Source: Dallia pectoralis (taxonomy: Eukaryota; Chordata; Actinopteri; Esociformes; Umbridae). From it: a stretch of DNA of 64,000 bases. Shown piece by piece: positions 47,903 to 58,024 of the stretch. The notes beneath the pieces were generated by a model. It ran no database searches. It saw nothing but the letters and a program-made list of their open reading frames with translations, and was not told the DNA's origin. Numbering within the stretch: position 1 is the first letter of the stretch; every line of letters begins with the position of its first letter. Where the stretch lies: contig CM055738.1 of the NCBI GenBank assembly GCA_029465975.1, positions 186,001 to 250,000 of the forward strand, in the 5' to 3' direction. The position numbers and the translations under genes are program-made.

Positions 47903-48799
47903 ATGGGCTGGGAGAAGAGTCTTCTGGGGCTGAAGTGGAGACAGTTGATGAGGCCAGGATTGTGTCTGCTGGTCCTGCTTTGCTGTCTGACTCTGGGTCC
48001 AAGGCCTGTCCAGGGGGACAAAGTCCTGGTGATGCCGGTTGATGGGAGCCACTGGCTCAGCATGAAACTGCTGGTGAAAGAGCTGGCAGCCAGGGGACAT
48101 GAGATGGTGGTCATGGTGCCTGAAACATCAGTTCTCATCCAGAGTTCTGACTTCTACCGGACTGAGAACTTCAAAGTCCCCTACACGACATCACAGCTTG
48201 AAGCCAGCATCAACCAACTGCAGAGCGGAGTTTTCCTTGAGCCGCCACGAATAACAGACCTATTTGTTAAGGTGCAGCACCTGCTTAACTTTACCAATCT
48301 GCAGGTGAAAGGCTGTGAGGGTCTGCTGTATGACAAGCTACTGATGCAACGCCTCAAAGCAGAACGGTTCCAGTTGATGTTAACGGACCCTTTCCTACCT
48401 TGTGGATCCATTGTGGCTGAGTCCTTCAACATCCCAGCAGTCTACTTCCTCAGAGGCATTCCCTGTGGGCTAGATGACATGGCTACTCAATGTCCCACAC
48501 CTCCTTCCTATGTACCACGCTTATTCTCTGGCAACACTGACCACATGGACTTCCTAGGGAGGGTAAAGAACATGATCATGTACATTGTAGAGAGTTACCT
48601 GTGTAAGATCATGTTTGTCAAATTTGATGAGTTGACCAGTAGATACCTGGAACAAGACATGTCTTACAAGGAGCTGTTGGGTCATGGGGCTGTCTGGCTG
48701 CTGAGATATGACTACACCTTTGAATATCCCAAACCCCGGATGCCCAACATGGTCTACATAGGAGGCATCAACTGTGGCAAACGAGGTCCACTGCCAGCC
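47903..48799 (+). CDS. ugt1: UDP-glucuronosyltransferase family 1, exon 1
   Basis: Exon 1 of a five-exon gene (joined 47903-48799, 51187-51318, 51584-51671, 53476-53695, 55525-55810) encoding 540 residues. The enzyme transfers glucuronic acid from UDP-glucuronate to lipophilic substrates on the lumenal side of the ER. Exon 1 (299 codons, phase 0) encodes the substrate-binding half: a signal peptide at about residues 16-38, catalytic His50 in DGSHW, a sequon NFT near residue 129, catalytic Asp162 in TDPFLPC, and YIGGINC near the end. The ATG at 47,903 has G at -3 and +4; an alternative ATG at 47,948 lies closer to the hydrophobic core but in a poorer context. The exon ends GCC/gtgagt. PVDGSHWLSM and the split into one large first exon are typical of UGT1 rather than UGT2. 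In family 1, several alternative first exons often share exons 2-5; no other first exon is visible here. Confidence 0.95.
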
Positions 48800-49014
48800 G
48801 TGAGTCTCTTATTATTATGTTTTGATCATTCAGCAGACATTATGGGATTGTTTGGAGAGACTGCTGGACAATAGCACAGAGTTATTATACCAATGAACAG
48901 AACTTAAAGAGTCAGTCCTTAAGTAATGCTATGTTGCTCTGCTAAATGACAGACTGACTAACTTACTGACTGAGTGAATCCATGTTTATCTAACTGGGTG
49001 CATCCCCTCCTGCG

Positions 49015-49640
49015 TCCACAGGCTCTCTCGCCTTTCTCTCTGCTGAACACAGTCCACAGGCTCTCTCTCTTTTCTCTCTGCTGAACACAGTCCACAGGCT
49101 CTCTCTTTTCTCTCTGCTGAACACAGTCCACAGGCTCTGTCTCCTTTCTCTCTGCTGAACACAGTCCACAGGCTCTCTCTCCTTTCTCTCTGCTGAACAC
49201 AGTCCACAGGCTCTCTCTCCTTTCTTTCTGCTGAACACAGTCCACAGGCTCTCTCTCCTTACTCTCTGCTGAACACAGTCCACAGACTCTCTCTCCTTTC
49301 TCTCTGCTGAACACAGTCCACAGACTCTCTCTCCTTTCTCTCTGCTGAACACAGTCCACAGGCTCTCTCTCCTTTCTGTCTGCTGAACACAGTCCACAGG
49401 CTCTCTCTCCTTTCTCTCTGCTGAACACAGTCCACAGACTCTCTCTCCTTTCTCTCTGCTGAACACAGTCCACAGGCTCTCTCCCCTTTCTCTCTGCTGA
49501 ACACAGTCCACAGGCTCTCTCTCCTTTCTCTCTGCCGAACACAGTCCACAGGCTCTCTCTCCTTTCTCTCTGCTGAACACAGTCCACAGGCTCTCTCTCC
49601 TTTCTCCCTGCTGAACACAGTCCACAGGCTCTCTCTCCTT
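49015..49640. repeat. 38-bp minisatellite in ugt1 intron 1
   Basis: About 16 copies of cacagtccacaggctctc plus ctcctttctctctgctgaa. The plus strand is very pyrimidine-rich. All three minus-strand frames are open through the array because the unit lacks stops, giving peptides such as DCVQQRERRESL; these are not genes. Confidence 0.95.
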
Positions 49641-50261
49641 TCCCTGCAATCTGTTAGCTGATAAAGGAAGCTTGTATTTTCCTGTAAATTCCAAGAATTG
49701 TTGATTTTGCTCAGATACCAAGTCCTATGGGATTGAACCCATGACAAGATATTGTGGTGTTGTTTGAGGGAACAACGCAGAACACATAAGAACATTGCAA
49801 TATAAACCGTCATAATTATTATGTTATTATTATTCCAAAAACATTTTAATTTATAGTTGTGTTTCTTGACTTGTTGCTTCATTTTGTATAAGAGGACAAC
49901 ATGCAGAGAGTCATGTTGGTTGTTAACATTCTGTGGACGTTGTAGTAGTGTTCAACTTTAACAATGTGAATTCTTAACTCTGATCCTTGCGTGCAGCCAG
50001 TGAAACATGAGCCAGAACCAACATTGTGTGGGTCTAAATGATCTCCTATGGCCTACAGGGTGCACTAGTTATATAGTGCACCTCAATAGACTCGGGTACA
50101 ATGAAGTGAACTACACAGCTGATAGGATGTTATTTGGGAGTACCTTTCAGCTTTCTCTGAACTGTGACCACAGTAATAGAACAGAGGAAGTGGGAGGCCG
50201 GCTAAGCAAATCTCAGGAAAGGGAAAATACTTTGTAATGGTTGTTCAGCACTGTGGGGGTT

Positions 50262-50800
50262 TGGAGTTAGGCAGGTTAGTATTACTTCTCTAGTGGGTTT
50301 GGAATTAGCTGGGTTGGTTTAACTTCTCTATGGGGTTTGGAATTAGCTGGGTTGGTTTAACTTCTCTAGTGGGTTTGGAATTAGCTGGGTTGGTTTAACT
50401 TCTCTAGTGGGTTTGGAATTAGCTGGGTTGGTTTAACTTCTCTAGTGGGTTTGGAATTAGCTGGGTTGGTTTTACTTCTCTATGGGGTTTGGAATTAGCT
50501 GGGTTGGTTTAACTTCTCTAGTGGGTTTGGAATTAGCTAGGTTGATTTAACTTCTCTATGGGGTTTGGAATTAGCTGGGTTGGTTTTACTTCTCTAGTGG
50601 GTTTGGAATTAGCTGGGTTGGTTTAACTTCTCTAGTGCGTTTGGAATTAGCTAGGTTGGTTTAACTTCTCTAGTGGGTTTGGAATTAGCTGGGTTGGTTT
50701 ATCTTCTGTAGTTGGTTTGGAATTAGCTGGGTTGGTTTAACTTCTGTAGTTGGTTTGGAATTAGCTGGGTTGGTTTAACTTCTCTATGGGGTTTGGAATT
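50262..50800. repeat. 37-38-bp minisatellite in ugt1 intron 1
   Basis: About 14 copies of a unit with tttggaattagctgggttgg and tttaacttctctagtggg. Confidence 0.95.
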
Positions 50801-50962
50801 ATGTTCTCCAGTGCTGGGGTTTAGGGTTAGTGATGATGTTCTCTAGTGCTGGGGTTTAGGGTTAGTGATGATGTTCTCTAGTGCTGGGGTTTAGGGTTAG
50901 TGATGATGTTCTCTAGTGCTGGGGTTTAGGGTTAGTGATGATGTTCTCTAGTGCTGGAGTTT
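50801..50962. repeat. 35-bp minisatellite in ugt1 intron 1
   Basis: About 4-5 copies of gttctctagtgctggggttt and agggttagtgatgat. It follows directly on the previous array. Confidence 0.93.
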
Positions 50963-50979
50963 AAGAAACAAACAACATG

Positions 50980-50993
50980 TTTGCCTGTCTGCC

Positions 50994-51024
<31 letters not shown>

Positions 51025-51087
51025 ATGTCTGTATGTCTGCCTGTCTGTCTGTCTGTCTGTCTGTCTTTCTGTCTTTCTGTCTTTCTC

Positions 51088-51122
<35 letters not shown>

Positions 51123-51184
51123 GCCTTTCTTTCTGTCTGTCTGTCTGTCTGTCTGTCGGTCTGTCTGTCTGCCTGTCTGTCTTC
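50980..51184. repeat. (CTGT)n microsatellite forming the exon-2 polypyrimidine tract
   Basis: About 50 tetranucleotides with interruptions (ctttctgt, ctgcctgt). It runs to within two bases of the exon-2 acceptor ttcag, so the array itself supplies the pyrimidine tract. Confidence 0.95.
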
Positions 51185-51186
51185 AG

Positions 51187-51318
51187 GACCTGCAGGAGTT
51201 TGTAGATGAGTCTGGAGAGGATGGTTTTGTGGTCTTCACCCTGGGCTCTGTGGTCTCCCAGATGCCAGAGGATAGAGGAAAGCTGTTCTTTGATGCCTTC
51301 AGCAGGATCCCACAGAGG
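51187..51318 (+). CDS. ugt1: ugt1 exon 2
   Basis: 132 bp (44 codons, phase 0 at both ends), the same length as UGT1 exon 2 of mammals. It encodes DLQEFVDESGEDGFVVFTLG, then SVVSQMPEDR, and ends IPQR. This is the start of the UDP-sugar-binding half; FTLGS corresponds to the conserved FSLGS loop. The acceptor is ttcag and the donor agg/gtaagg. Confidence 0.95.
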
Positions 51319-51583
51319 GTAAGGACACTATAAATATACACTATATACACACCACCTGGTTTAGGACATTTACTGTAAATACACACCACCTGGTTTAGGA
51401 CATTTAAATACACACCACCTGGTTTAGGACATTTAAATACACACCAGCACCTGGTTTAGGACATTTAAATACACAACACCTGGTTTAGGACATTTAAATA
51501 CACACCACCTGGTTTAGGACATTTAAATACACACCAGCACTGGTATATGATTCTATATAAATGGGTGTGTCTCTGTGTTTCAG
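51319..51583. repeat. ugt1 intron 2, with about 28-bp tandem repeat
   Basis: A 265-bp intron filled by about seven copies of cacctggtttaggacattta (51,350-51,536), followed by a single copy of the segment that is multiplied at 35.8-38.7 kb, and the acceptor tgtgtttcag. Confidence 0.9.
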
Positions 51584-51671
51584 GTTGTGTGGAGGTACAC
51601 AGGGGTCGTCCCTGACAACGCTCCAGCCAATATCAGAGTGATGAAGTGGATTCCTCAGAATGAGCTACTGG
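51584..51671 (+). CDS. ugt1: ugt1 exon 3
   Basis: 88 bp, again the canonical length for this exon. It encodes VVWRYTGVVPDNAPANIRVM then KWIPQNELL, leaving one base of a split glycine codon. WIPQNELLGHP begins the UGT signature. Its first 14 bases and the preceding acceptor are the seed of the 68-bp array. Confidence 0.95.
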
Positions 51672-51674
51672 GTT

Positions 51675-53135
51675 AGTTGCTGCATCAGAGATAATGCATC
51701 AGAGATAATGCCACTAGTATTCATCATAGATAATGTCACTAGTATTCATCAGAGATAATGCATCAGAGATAATGCCACTAGTATTCATCAGAGATAATGC
51801 ATCAGAGATAATGCCACTAGTATTCATCAGAGATAATGCCACTAGTATTCATCATAGATAATGCCACTAGTATTCATCAGAGATAATGCCACTAGTATTC
51901 ATCAGAGATAATGCATCAGAGATAATGCCACTAGTATTCATCAGAGATAATGCCACTAGTATTCATCAGAGATAATGCCACTAGTATTCATCAGAGATAA
52001 TGCCACTAGTATTCATCAGAGATAATGCCACTAGTATTCATCAGAGATAATGCATCAGAGATAATGCCACTAGTATTCATCAGAGATAATGCATCAGAGA
52101 TACCATCACTAGTCTTCATCAGAGATAATGCCACTAGTATTCATCATAGATAATGCATCAGAGATACCATCACTAGTCTTCATCAGAGATAATGCCACTA
52201 GTATTCATCAGATATAATGCATCAGAGATACCATCACTAGTCTTCATCAGAGATACCATCACTAGTCTTCATCAGAGATAACGCCACTAGTATTCATCAG
52301 AGATAATGCCACTAGTATTCATCAGAGATAATGCCACTAGTATTCATCAGAGATAATGCATAGGAGATAATGCCACTAGTATTCATCAGATATAATGCCA
52401 CTAGTATTCATCAGATATAATGCCACTAGTATTCATCAGAGATAATGCATCAGAGATAATGCCACTAGTATTCATCAGAGATAATGCCACTAGTATTCAT
52501 CAGAGATAATGCCACTAGTATTCATCAGAGATAATGCCACTAGTATTCATCAGAGATAATGCCACTAGTATTCATCAGAGATAATGCCACTAGTATTCAT
52601 CAGAGATAATGCCACTAGTATTCATCAGAGATAATGCCACTAGTATTCATCAGAGATAATGCCACTAGTATTTAACAGAGATAATGCCACTAGCATTCAT
52701 CAGAGATAATGCCACTAGTATTCATCAGATATAATGCCACTAGTATTCATCAGAGATAATGCCACTAGTATTCATCAGATATAATGCCACTAGTATTCAT
52801 CAGAGATAATGCCACTAGTAATCATCAGAGATAATGCATCAGAGATAATGCCACTAGTATTCATCAGATATAATGCCACTAGTATTCATCAGAGATAATG
52901 CCACTAGTATTCATCAGAGATAATGCCACTAGTATTCATCAGAGATAATGCCACTAGTATTCATCAGAGATAATGCCACTAGTATTCATCAGAGATAATG
53001 CCACTAGTATTCATCAGAGATAATGCCACTAGTATTCATCAGAGATAATGCCACTAGTATTCATCAGAGATAATGCCACTAGTATTTAACAGAGATAATG
53101 CCACTAGTATTCATCAGAGATAATGCCACTAGTAT
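51675..53135. repeat. 25-bp minisatellite in ugt1 intron 3
   Basis: About 55 copies of cagagataatgccactagta ttcat, mixed with a 14-bp unit (gataatgcatcaga) and a variant with accatcactagtcttc. AGATAA, a GATA-factor core, occurs in most units. It fills most of the 1.8-kb intron 3. Confidence 0.95.
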
Positions 53136-53186
53136 TGGTATATGATTACATTAAAATGGGTGTGTCGGTTAACCACCATTATTGAC
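53130..53186 (+). repeat. Deleted copy of the 68-bp exon-3-derived unit in intron 3
   Basis: ggtatatgattacattaaaa, then tgggtgtgtc, then ggttaaccaccatt. It matches the 68-bp array unit but lacks the acceptor and most of the exon-3 piece. It retains the aaccacca segment, which is found in the array but not in the real exon 3. Confidence 0.75.
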
Positions 53187-53475
53187 ATGTTCTAGGCCAT
53201 CCTAAAGTGAAGGTCTTCATCATGGAATATGTTCTACTTTTCATGTTCTAGGCCATCCTAAAGTCAAGGTCTTCATCATGGAATATGCTCTATTTTTCAT
53301 GTTCTAGGGCATCCTAAAGTCAAGGTCTTCATCATGGAATATGTTCTACTTTTCATGTTCTAGGCCATCCTAAAGTGAAGGTCTTCATCATGGAATATGT
53401 TCTATTTTTCATGTTCTAGGCTATCCTAAAGTCAAGGTCTTCATCATGGAATATGTTCTATTTTTCATGTTTTAG
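53180..53475 (+). repeat. Five 56-bp copies of intron-3 acceptor plus exon-4 start
   Basis: Exon-4-like heads begin at 53,196, 53,252, 53,308, 53,364 and 53,420, exactly 56 bp apart, and the true exon 4 begins at 53,476. Each copy has tcatgttctag as acceptor, then gccatcctaaagt and aaggtcttcatca, then diverges from the exon into tggaatatgttcta. Copies 3 and 5 carry single changes (ggcatcc, gctatcc). Entered in the exon-3 phase, each copy reaches the TAG of the next acceptor in frame. Confidence 0.95.
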
Positions 53476-53695
53476 GCCATCCTAAAGTCAAGGTCTTCAT
53501 CACCCACGGAGGTACTCACGGTATCTATGAGGGAATCTGTAACGCTGTTCCCATGGTGATGCTGCCGTTGTTTGGTGACCAGGAGGACAACGTTCTTCGT
53601 ATGTCAGTGAGGGGTGTAGGAGAGGTGCTCAGAGTGTTTGATATCACCTCAGATAAACTGGTGGAGACCCTAAACAAGGTCATCCACAACTCAAG
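53476..53695 (+). CDS. ugt1: ugt1 exon 4
   Basis: 220 bp, the canonical length. It encodes GHPKVKVFITHGGTHGIYEG and continues through NAVPMVMLPLFGDQ to VIHNS. This is the heart of the UGT signature: HGG binds the donor diphosphate, and Asp407/Gln408 in GDQ contact the glucuronic acid. The acceptor is tgttttag and the donor tcaag/gtcag. The exon head is repeated five times just upstream. Confidence 0.95.
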
Positions 53696-53894
53696 GTCAG
53701 ACATCCATTCATTCCATAATTATATAATAATAACCAATATGATTTGGCAGGTTTTTTCCTAGATACTAAATAAACATAACATAGTGAATGCAGTCCAGGG
53801 TAATGTGACAATACCTGTATATTTATTTACCTGCAGTAAGGCTGAACTCCCAGAACAAACTGAGATCTAGGAGTCATACATGTTGTGATAAATA

Positions 53895-55392
53895 CAGTTA
53901 AAACCAGATATTTACATACACTTCAGAAAAAAACACAAAAACTTTTATTTCTTTTCTGTCATACATTAAATCAAAGTAAACTTTTTCGGTTTTAGATCAA
54001 TACATATCAACATATTTTTTGCATTTGTTAGATGTCAGAATCGAGAGAGGGATTTTTTTAATGTATTTTTTTATCACTTTCATCAAAATCAGAAGTATAC
54101 ATACATTAAGTTTATTGCGTCTTTAAACAAAAAGAAAACTCCAGATGATTCCAATCTGAGCTTAAGAAGCTTATAATTTGTTAATTGATTCCATTTGAGT
54201 TAATTAGGGCACACCTGTGGATGCATATAAAGGCACACTTCAAACACAAAGCCTCTTTCTTTGACATCATGGGAAAATTAAATGAAATCAACCAAGACAT
54301 CAGGAAAAGAAATGTGGACCTAACATGGGAATGTACAACCATCACACCACTCAGGAAGGAGACGGATTCTGAGTCCCAGAGAGGAACGTTTTTTGGTGCG
54401 GAATGTGCGAATCAATCCCAGGACAACAGCAAAACACCTTGTGAAGATGCTTGCTGAAACTGGTAAGACAGTGTCATTATCCACAGTAAAACAAGTCCTG
54501 TACCACCATGAGCTAAAAGGTTACACTGGGAGAAGAAAGCCATTACTTCAAAACCACCTTAAAAATGTGCAACTGCACATGGGGACAAAAATCTTAATTT
54601 TTGGAAAGATGTCCTGTGGTCTGACAAAACAAAAATTGAACTGTTCGGCCATAATAATAAACGGTATATTTGGAGGAAAAAGGGCGAAGCTTTGAAGCCT
54701 CAGAACACCATCCCAACCATGAAGTATGGGGGTGGTAGTATAATGTTGTGGGGCTGCTTTGCTGCAGAAGGGACTGGTGCACTTCTCAAAATAGATGGCA
54801 TCATGAGAAAAGAAAATGTTGTGGATATATTGAAGCAACATCTGAAGACATCAGTCAGGAAATTAAAGCTTGGATCAAATGGGTCTTCCAAATGGACAAT
54901 GACCCCAAGCATACCTCCAGATTAGTTACAAAGTGGCTTAAGGACAACAAAGTCAAGGTAGTGGCCATCACAAAGCATTGATCTTAATCCCATAGAAAAT
55001 GTGTGGGCGGCACTGAAAAGGCGAGTGCGAGCCAGAAGGCCTACAAACCTGACCCAGTTACACCAGTTCTGTCAAGAGGAGTGGGCCAAAATTCCAGCGA
55101 ACTATAGAAATCTTGTGGAAGGATACCCAAAACGTTTGGCCCAAGTGAAACAGTTTCAGGGCAATTCTACCAAATACTAAGGAAGTGTATGTATACTTCT
55201 GACTTTGATGAAAGTGATTAAAGAATACATAAAAATTCTCCCTCTCGATTCTGACATTTAACAAATGCAAAAAATATGTTAATATGTATTGATCTACAAC
55301 AGAAAAAGTTTACTCTGATTTAATGTATGACAGTAAAGAAATAAACGTTTTTGTGTGTTTTCTGAAGTGTATGTAAATATCTGGTTTAAGTG
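53895..55392 (+). mobile_element. Degenerate Tc1/mariner transposon in ugt1 intron 4
   Basis: Flanked by TA (53,893-53,894 and 55,393-55,394), with inverted arms of about 100 bp or more. Both arms share ccagatatttacatacactt and ttctgtcatacattaaatca-like segments. Length about 1.5 kb. It belongs to a different Tc1 family from the element at 22.1 kb and lies in the same orientation as ugt1. Confidence 0.92.
54269..55180 (+). pseudogene. Tc1 transposase pseudogene
   Basis: It starts MGKLNEINQDIRKRNVDL and continues in several frames: VRINPRTTAKHLVKMLAETG and TGRRKPLLQ, then SDKTKIELFG-type sequence, GGGSIMLWGCFAAEGTGALL, DNDPKHTSRLVTKWLKDN, IDLNPIENVWAALKRR and FCQEEWAKIP, ending GNSTKY. The DD34E residues are recognisable but at least three frame changes separate the blocks, so no functional enzyme is encoded. 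It sits in a GT-AG intron and should be removed with it. Confidence 0.9.
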
Positions 55393-55524
55393 TATGATAT
55401 TATTGTTAAGGTAAGTAGTGAGATCTACATATTAGCCTAAAATGTAGTACAATACAGAAATGACAAAATATGAGTAAAACATCAGCTGCTTTCCTGATTG
55501 TTTATCTCTGTCCGTCCTCCACAG

Positions 55525-55810
55525 TTACAAGGAGAAGATGTTAAAGCTGTCAGCGGTGCATAAAGACCGACCCATAGAGCCACTGGATCTGGCCGTGTTC
55601 TGGACAGAGTTTGTAATGCGCCATGGAGGAGCAGAACACCTGAGAACCGCTGCTCATGACCTCAACTGGGTCCAGTACCACTGTCTGGATGTCATCCTTC
55701 TGCTAATCACCATAGTGATCACTGTTGTCATGGGGACGATTAAAGGCTGCAAAGTCTGTTTCCGTAAGTGCTGCAGAGTGAAGATGACTATGAAGAAGAA
55801 GAGTGAATAA
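55525..55810 (+). CDS. ugt1: ugt1 exon 5 (terminal)
   Basis: 286 bp to TAA at 55,808. It encodes SYKEKMLKLSAVHKDRP, IEPLDLAVFWTEFVMRHGGA, AAHDLNWVQYHCLDV, a membrane anchor at about residues 500-518, and a basic cytosolic tail ending KKKSE, which fits the KxKxx ER-retrieval pattern. The acceptor is cctccacag. The five exons sum to 1,623 bp (540 codons plus stop), with all phases compatible and no internal stop. Confidence 0.95.
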
Positions 55811-55829
55811 ATGCACGTGAATGAATAAA
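55806..55829 (+). terminator. ugt1: ugt1 polyadenylation signals
   Basis: Two AATAAA hexamers: 55,806-55,811 overlapping the stop codon and 55,824-55,829 just after it. The second is the more plausible signal. The 3' UTR would be very short. Confidence 0.55.
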
Positions 55830-55889
55830 CAAGCTAGTTGTACAATGCATATCAATTTTTCTTGTGTTTGCAGACTTGGTATAAGTGTT

Positions 55890-56760
55890 AGGGTTAGACA
55901 TTTTATCCGTGGTTTAACCCGAACACCATAGAAATAAATACTTAACCATAGAGATAAGTAAATACCTAACCCTAACACCACAGAGATAAATACATACCTA
56001 ACCCTAACACCATAGAGATCAATAATTACCTAAACCTAACACCATAGAGATCAATAATTACCTAACCCTAACACCATAGAGATAAGTAAATACCTAACCC
56101 TAACACCATAGAGATAAATAATTACTTAACCCTAACACCATAGAGATCAATAAATACCTAACCCTAACACCACAGAAATCAATAAATACCTAACCCTAAC
56201 ACCATAGAGATAAGTAAATACCTAACACTAACACCATAGAGATCAATAAATACCTAACCCTAACACCACAGAAATCAATAAATACCTAACCCTAACACCA
56301 CAGAGATCAATAAATACCTAACCCTAACACCATAGAGATCAATAATTACCTAACCCTAACACCATAGAGATAAATAAATACCTAACCCTAACACCATAGA
56401 GATCAATAATTACCTAACCCAAACACCATAGAGATCAATAATTACCTAACCCTAACACCACAGAGATCAATACATACCTAACCCTAACACCATAGAGATC
56501 AATAATTACCTAACCCTAACATCATAGAGATCAATAAATACTTTACCCTAACACCACAGAGATCAATAAATACTTTACCAGAACACAGAGATAAATAAAT
56601 ACTTTACCCTAACACAGAGATAAATAAATACTTTACCCTAACACCACAGAGATAAATAAATACTTTACCCTAACACAGAGATAAATAAATACGTTACCCT
56701 AACACAGAGATAAAGAGATGCCTACCTCTAACACCACAAAAATAACTAAAAAGGTAAAGA
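55890..56760. repeat. 30-36-bp minisatellite with CCTAACCCTAA
   Basis: About 28 units of cctaaccctaacaccataga plus gatcaataaata or similar. It carries CCCTAA, the complement of the telomere hexamer, once per unit. It starts about 80 bp after the ugt1 stop. Confidence 0.94.
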
Positions 56761-56789
56761 GACTCATAGGTGTGGTCAATGTTGCAGAT

Positions 56790-57710
56790 GATGGCTACAT
56801 TTAACAAATTTTCAACCACTTTTCTGTGGTCGGGTCGCGCGTGTAGCAGCTCTAGCAGAGGACCCCAAACTTCCCTTTCCCTGGCAACATTAGCCAGCTC
56901 CGACTGGGGAATCCTGAAGTGCTCCCAGCTGGACGAGCCTGGAACACCTCTCTAGGGAGGCGCCCAGGTGGCATTCTTACTAGATGCCCGAACCACCTCA
57001 ACTGGCTCCTTTCTACGCAAAGGAGCAGCGGCTCAACTTCAAGTTCCTCTCGGATGACTGAGCTTCTCACCCTATCCCTAAGGGAGAGGCCAGCCAGCTT
57101 TCTGAGAAAACCCATTTCGGCCGCTTGTACCCGCGATCTTGTTCTTTCGGTCATTACCCAGCCTTCATGACCACAGGTGAGAGTAGGAACAAAGATTGAG
57201 CGGTAGATCGAGAGCTTTGCCTTCCGGCTCAGCTCTCTGTTCGTCACAACGGTGCAGTAAAGCGAATGCAACACCGCCCCCGCTGCTCAGATTCTCTGGC
57301 CAATCTCCCACTCTATTGTTCCCTCACTCGCAAACAAGACCCTGAGGTACTTAAACTCCTTCACTTGGAGTAAGGACTCATTCCCTACCCGGAGTAGGCA
57401 TTCCACCGGTTTCCTGCTGAGAGTCATGTCCTCAGATTTAGAAGTGCTAACCCTCATCACAGCCGCTTCACACTCGGATGCGAACCGATCCAGTGAGTGC
57501 TGCAGGTCACCGACCGATGAAGCCATCAGCACCACATCATCTGCAAAAAGCAGTCATGTGACCATCAGCCCACCGAACGGAAACCCCTCCCCTCCATGAC
57601 TACGCCTTGATATCCTGTCAATGAATATCACAAACAGGATTGGTGACAAAGCAAAGCCCTGGCGGAGGCCAACCCCCACCGAAAACGAATCCGACCATGA
57701 AAAACTGTAT
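56790..57710 (-). pseudogene. 5'-truncated LINE, reverse-transcriptase C-terminal part
   Basis: Read on the minus strand from about 57,700: VGVGLRQGFALSPILFVIFI then DRISRR, an in-frame stop, LFADDVVLMASSVGDLQHSL, VKEFKYLRVLFASEG, then after frame breaks RELSRKAKLSIYRSIFVPTL, WVMTERTRSRVQAAEMGFLR and LRWFGHLVRMPPGRLPREVF. FADD is the reverse-transcriptase catalytic box, and GLRQG is motif 4. This is a common fish non-LTR retrotransposon; I do not assign the clade. The copy begins inside the reverse transcriptase and has at least two frame breaks and a stop. Confidence 0.85.
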
Positions 57711-58024
57711 CGCCCCTAAAACCAAACGCTTGAACCAATATAAATCCTGAACCAGACCAAATAAAGAAAATGTGTTTTAATTGTTAATAAGCTTAAGATG
57801 ACTTCTGTTTATCACAAATATAGTTCTACGCACACACAGTAGACAACTAGTTTTTGGGAAAATGTGGGTCTAAATGTAGCTTTTCCTTGACCTACACTAT
57901 AGTATTCACACATTTCCTGTTAACAACCAGTGAATTCAATAACTAACATTGTACGATATATGTTTCAAATCTCCCTAAGAAGAGCTAAAAGTAATGTGCT
58001 ACAGTACTGTAGAATACAGATTAC
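57711..58024. other. Unique AT-rich spacer
   Basis: About 310 bp of single-copy sequence; no gene seen. Confidence 0.5.

Larger units (their letters stand above)
48800..51186 (+). other. ugt1 intron 1
   Basis: GT-AG intron of 2,387 bp containing the 38-bp, 37-38-bp, 35-bp and CTGT arrays listed separately. The unique part from 49,641 to 50,264 holds no recognised exon. Confidence 0.85.

Noticed and set aside
47948..47950. Second ATG of ugt1 as the true start
   Set aside because: It would give a tighter signal peptide, but its context is poorer than the ATG at 47,903 (T at -3); kept as an alternative only.
47700..48138. Minus-strand frames opposite ugt1 exon 1
   Set aside because: Antisense shadows of the exon and of the purine-rich 5' leader.
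48958..49721. Three minus-strand frames over 200 codons each in ugt1 intron 1
   Set aside because: All frames of the 38-bp unit are open; antisense to an intron, with no start context or similarity.
56770..57170. Plus-strand frames across the LINE fragment
   Set aside because: The minus-strand frames carry the reverse-transcriptase motifs; the plus-strand frames are shadows.
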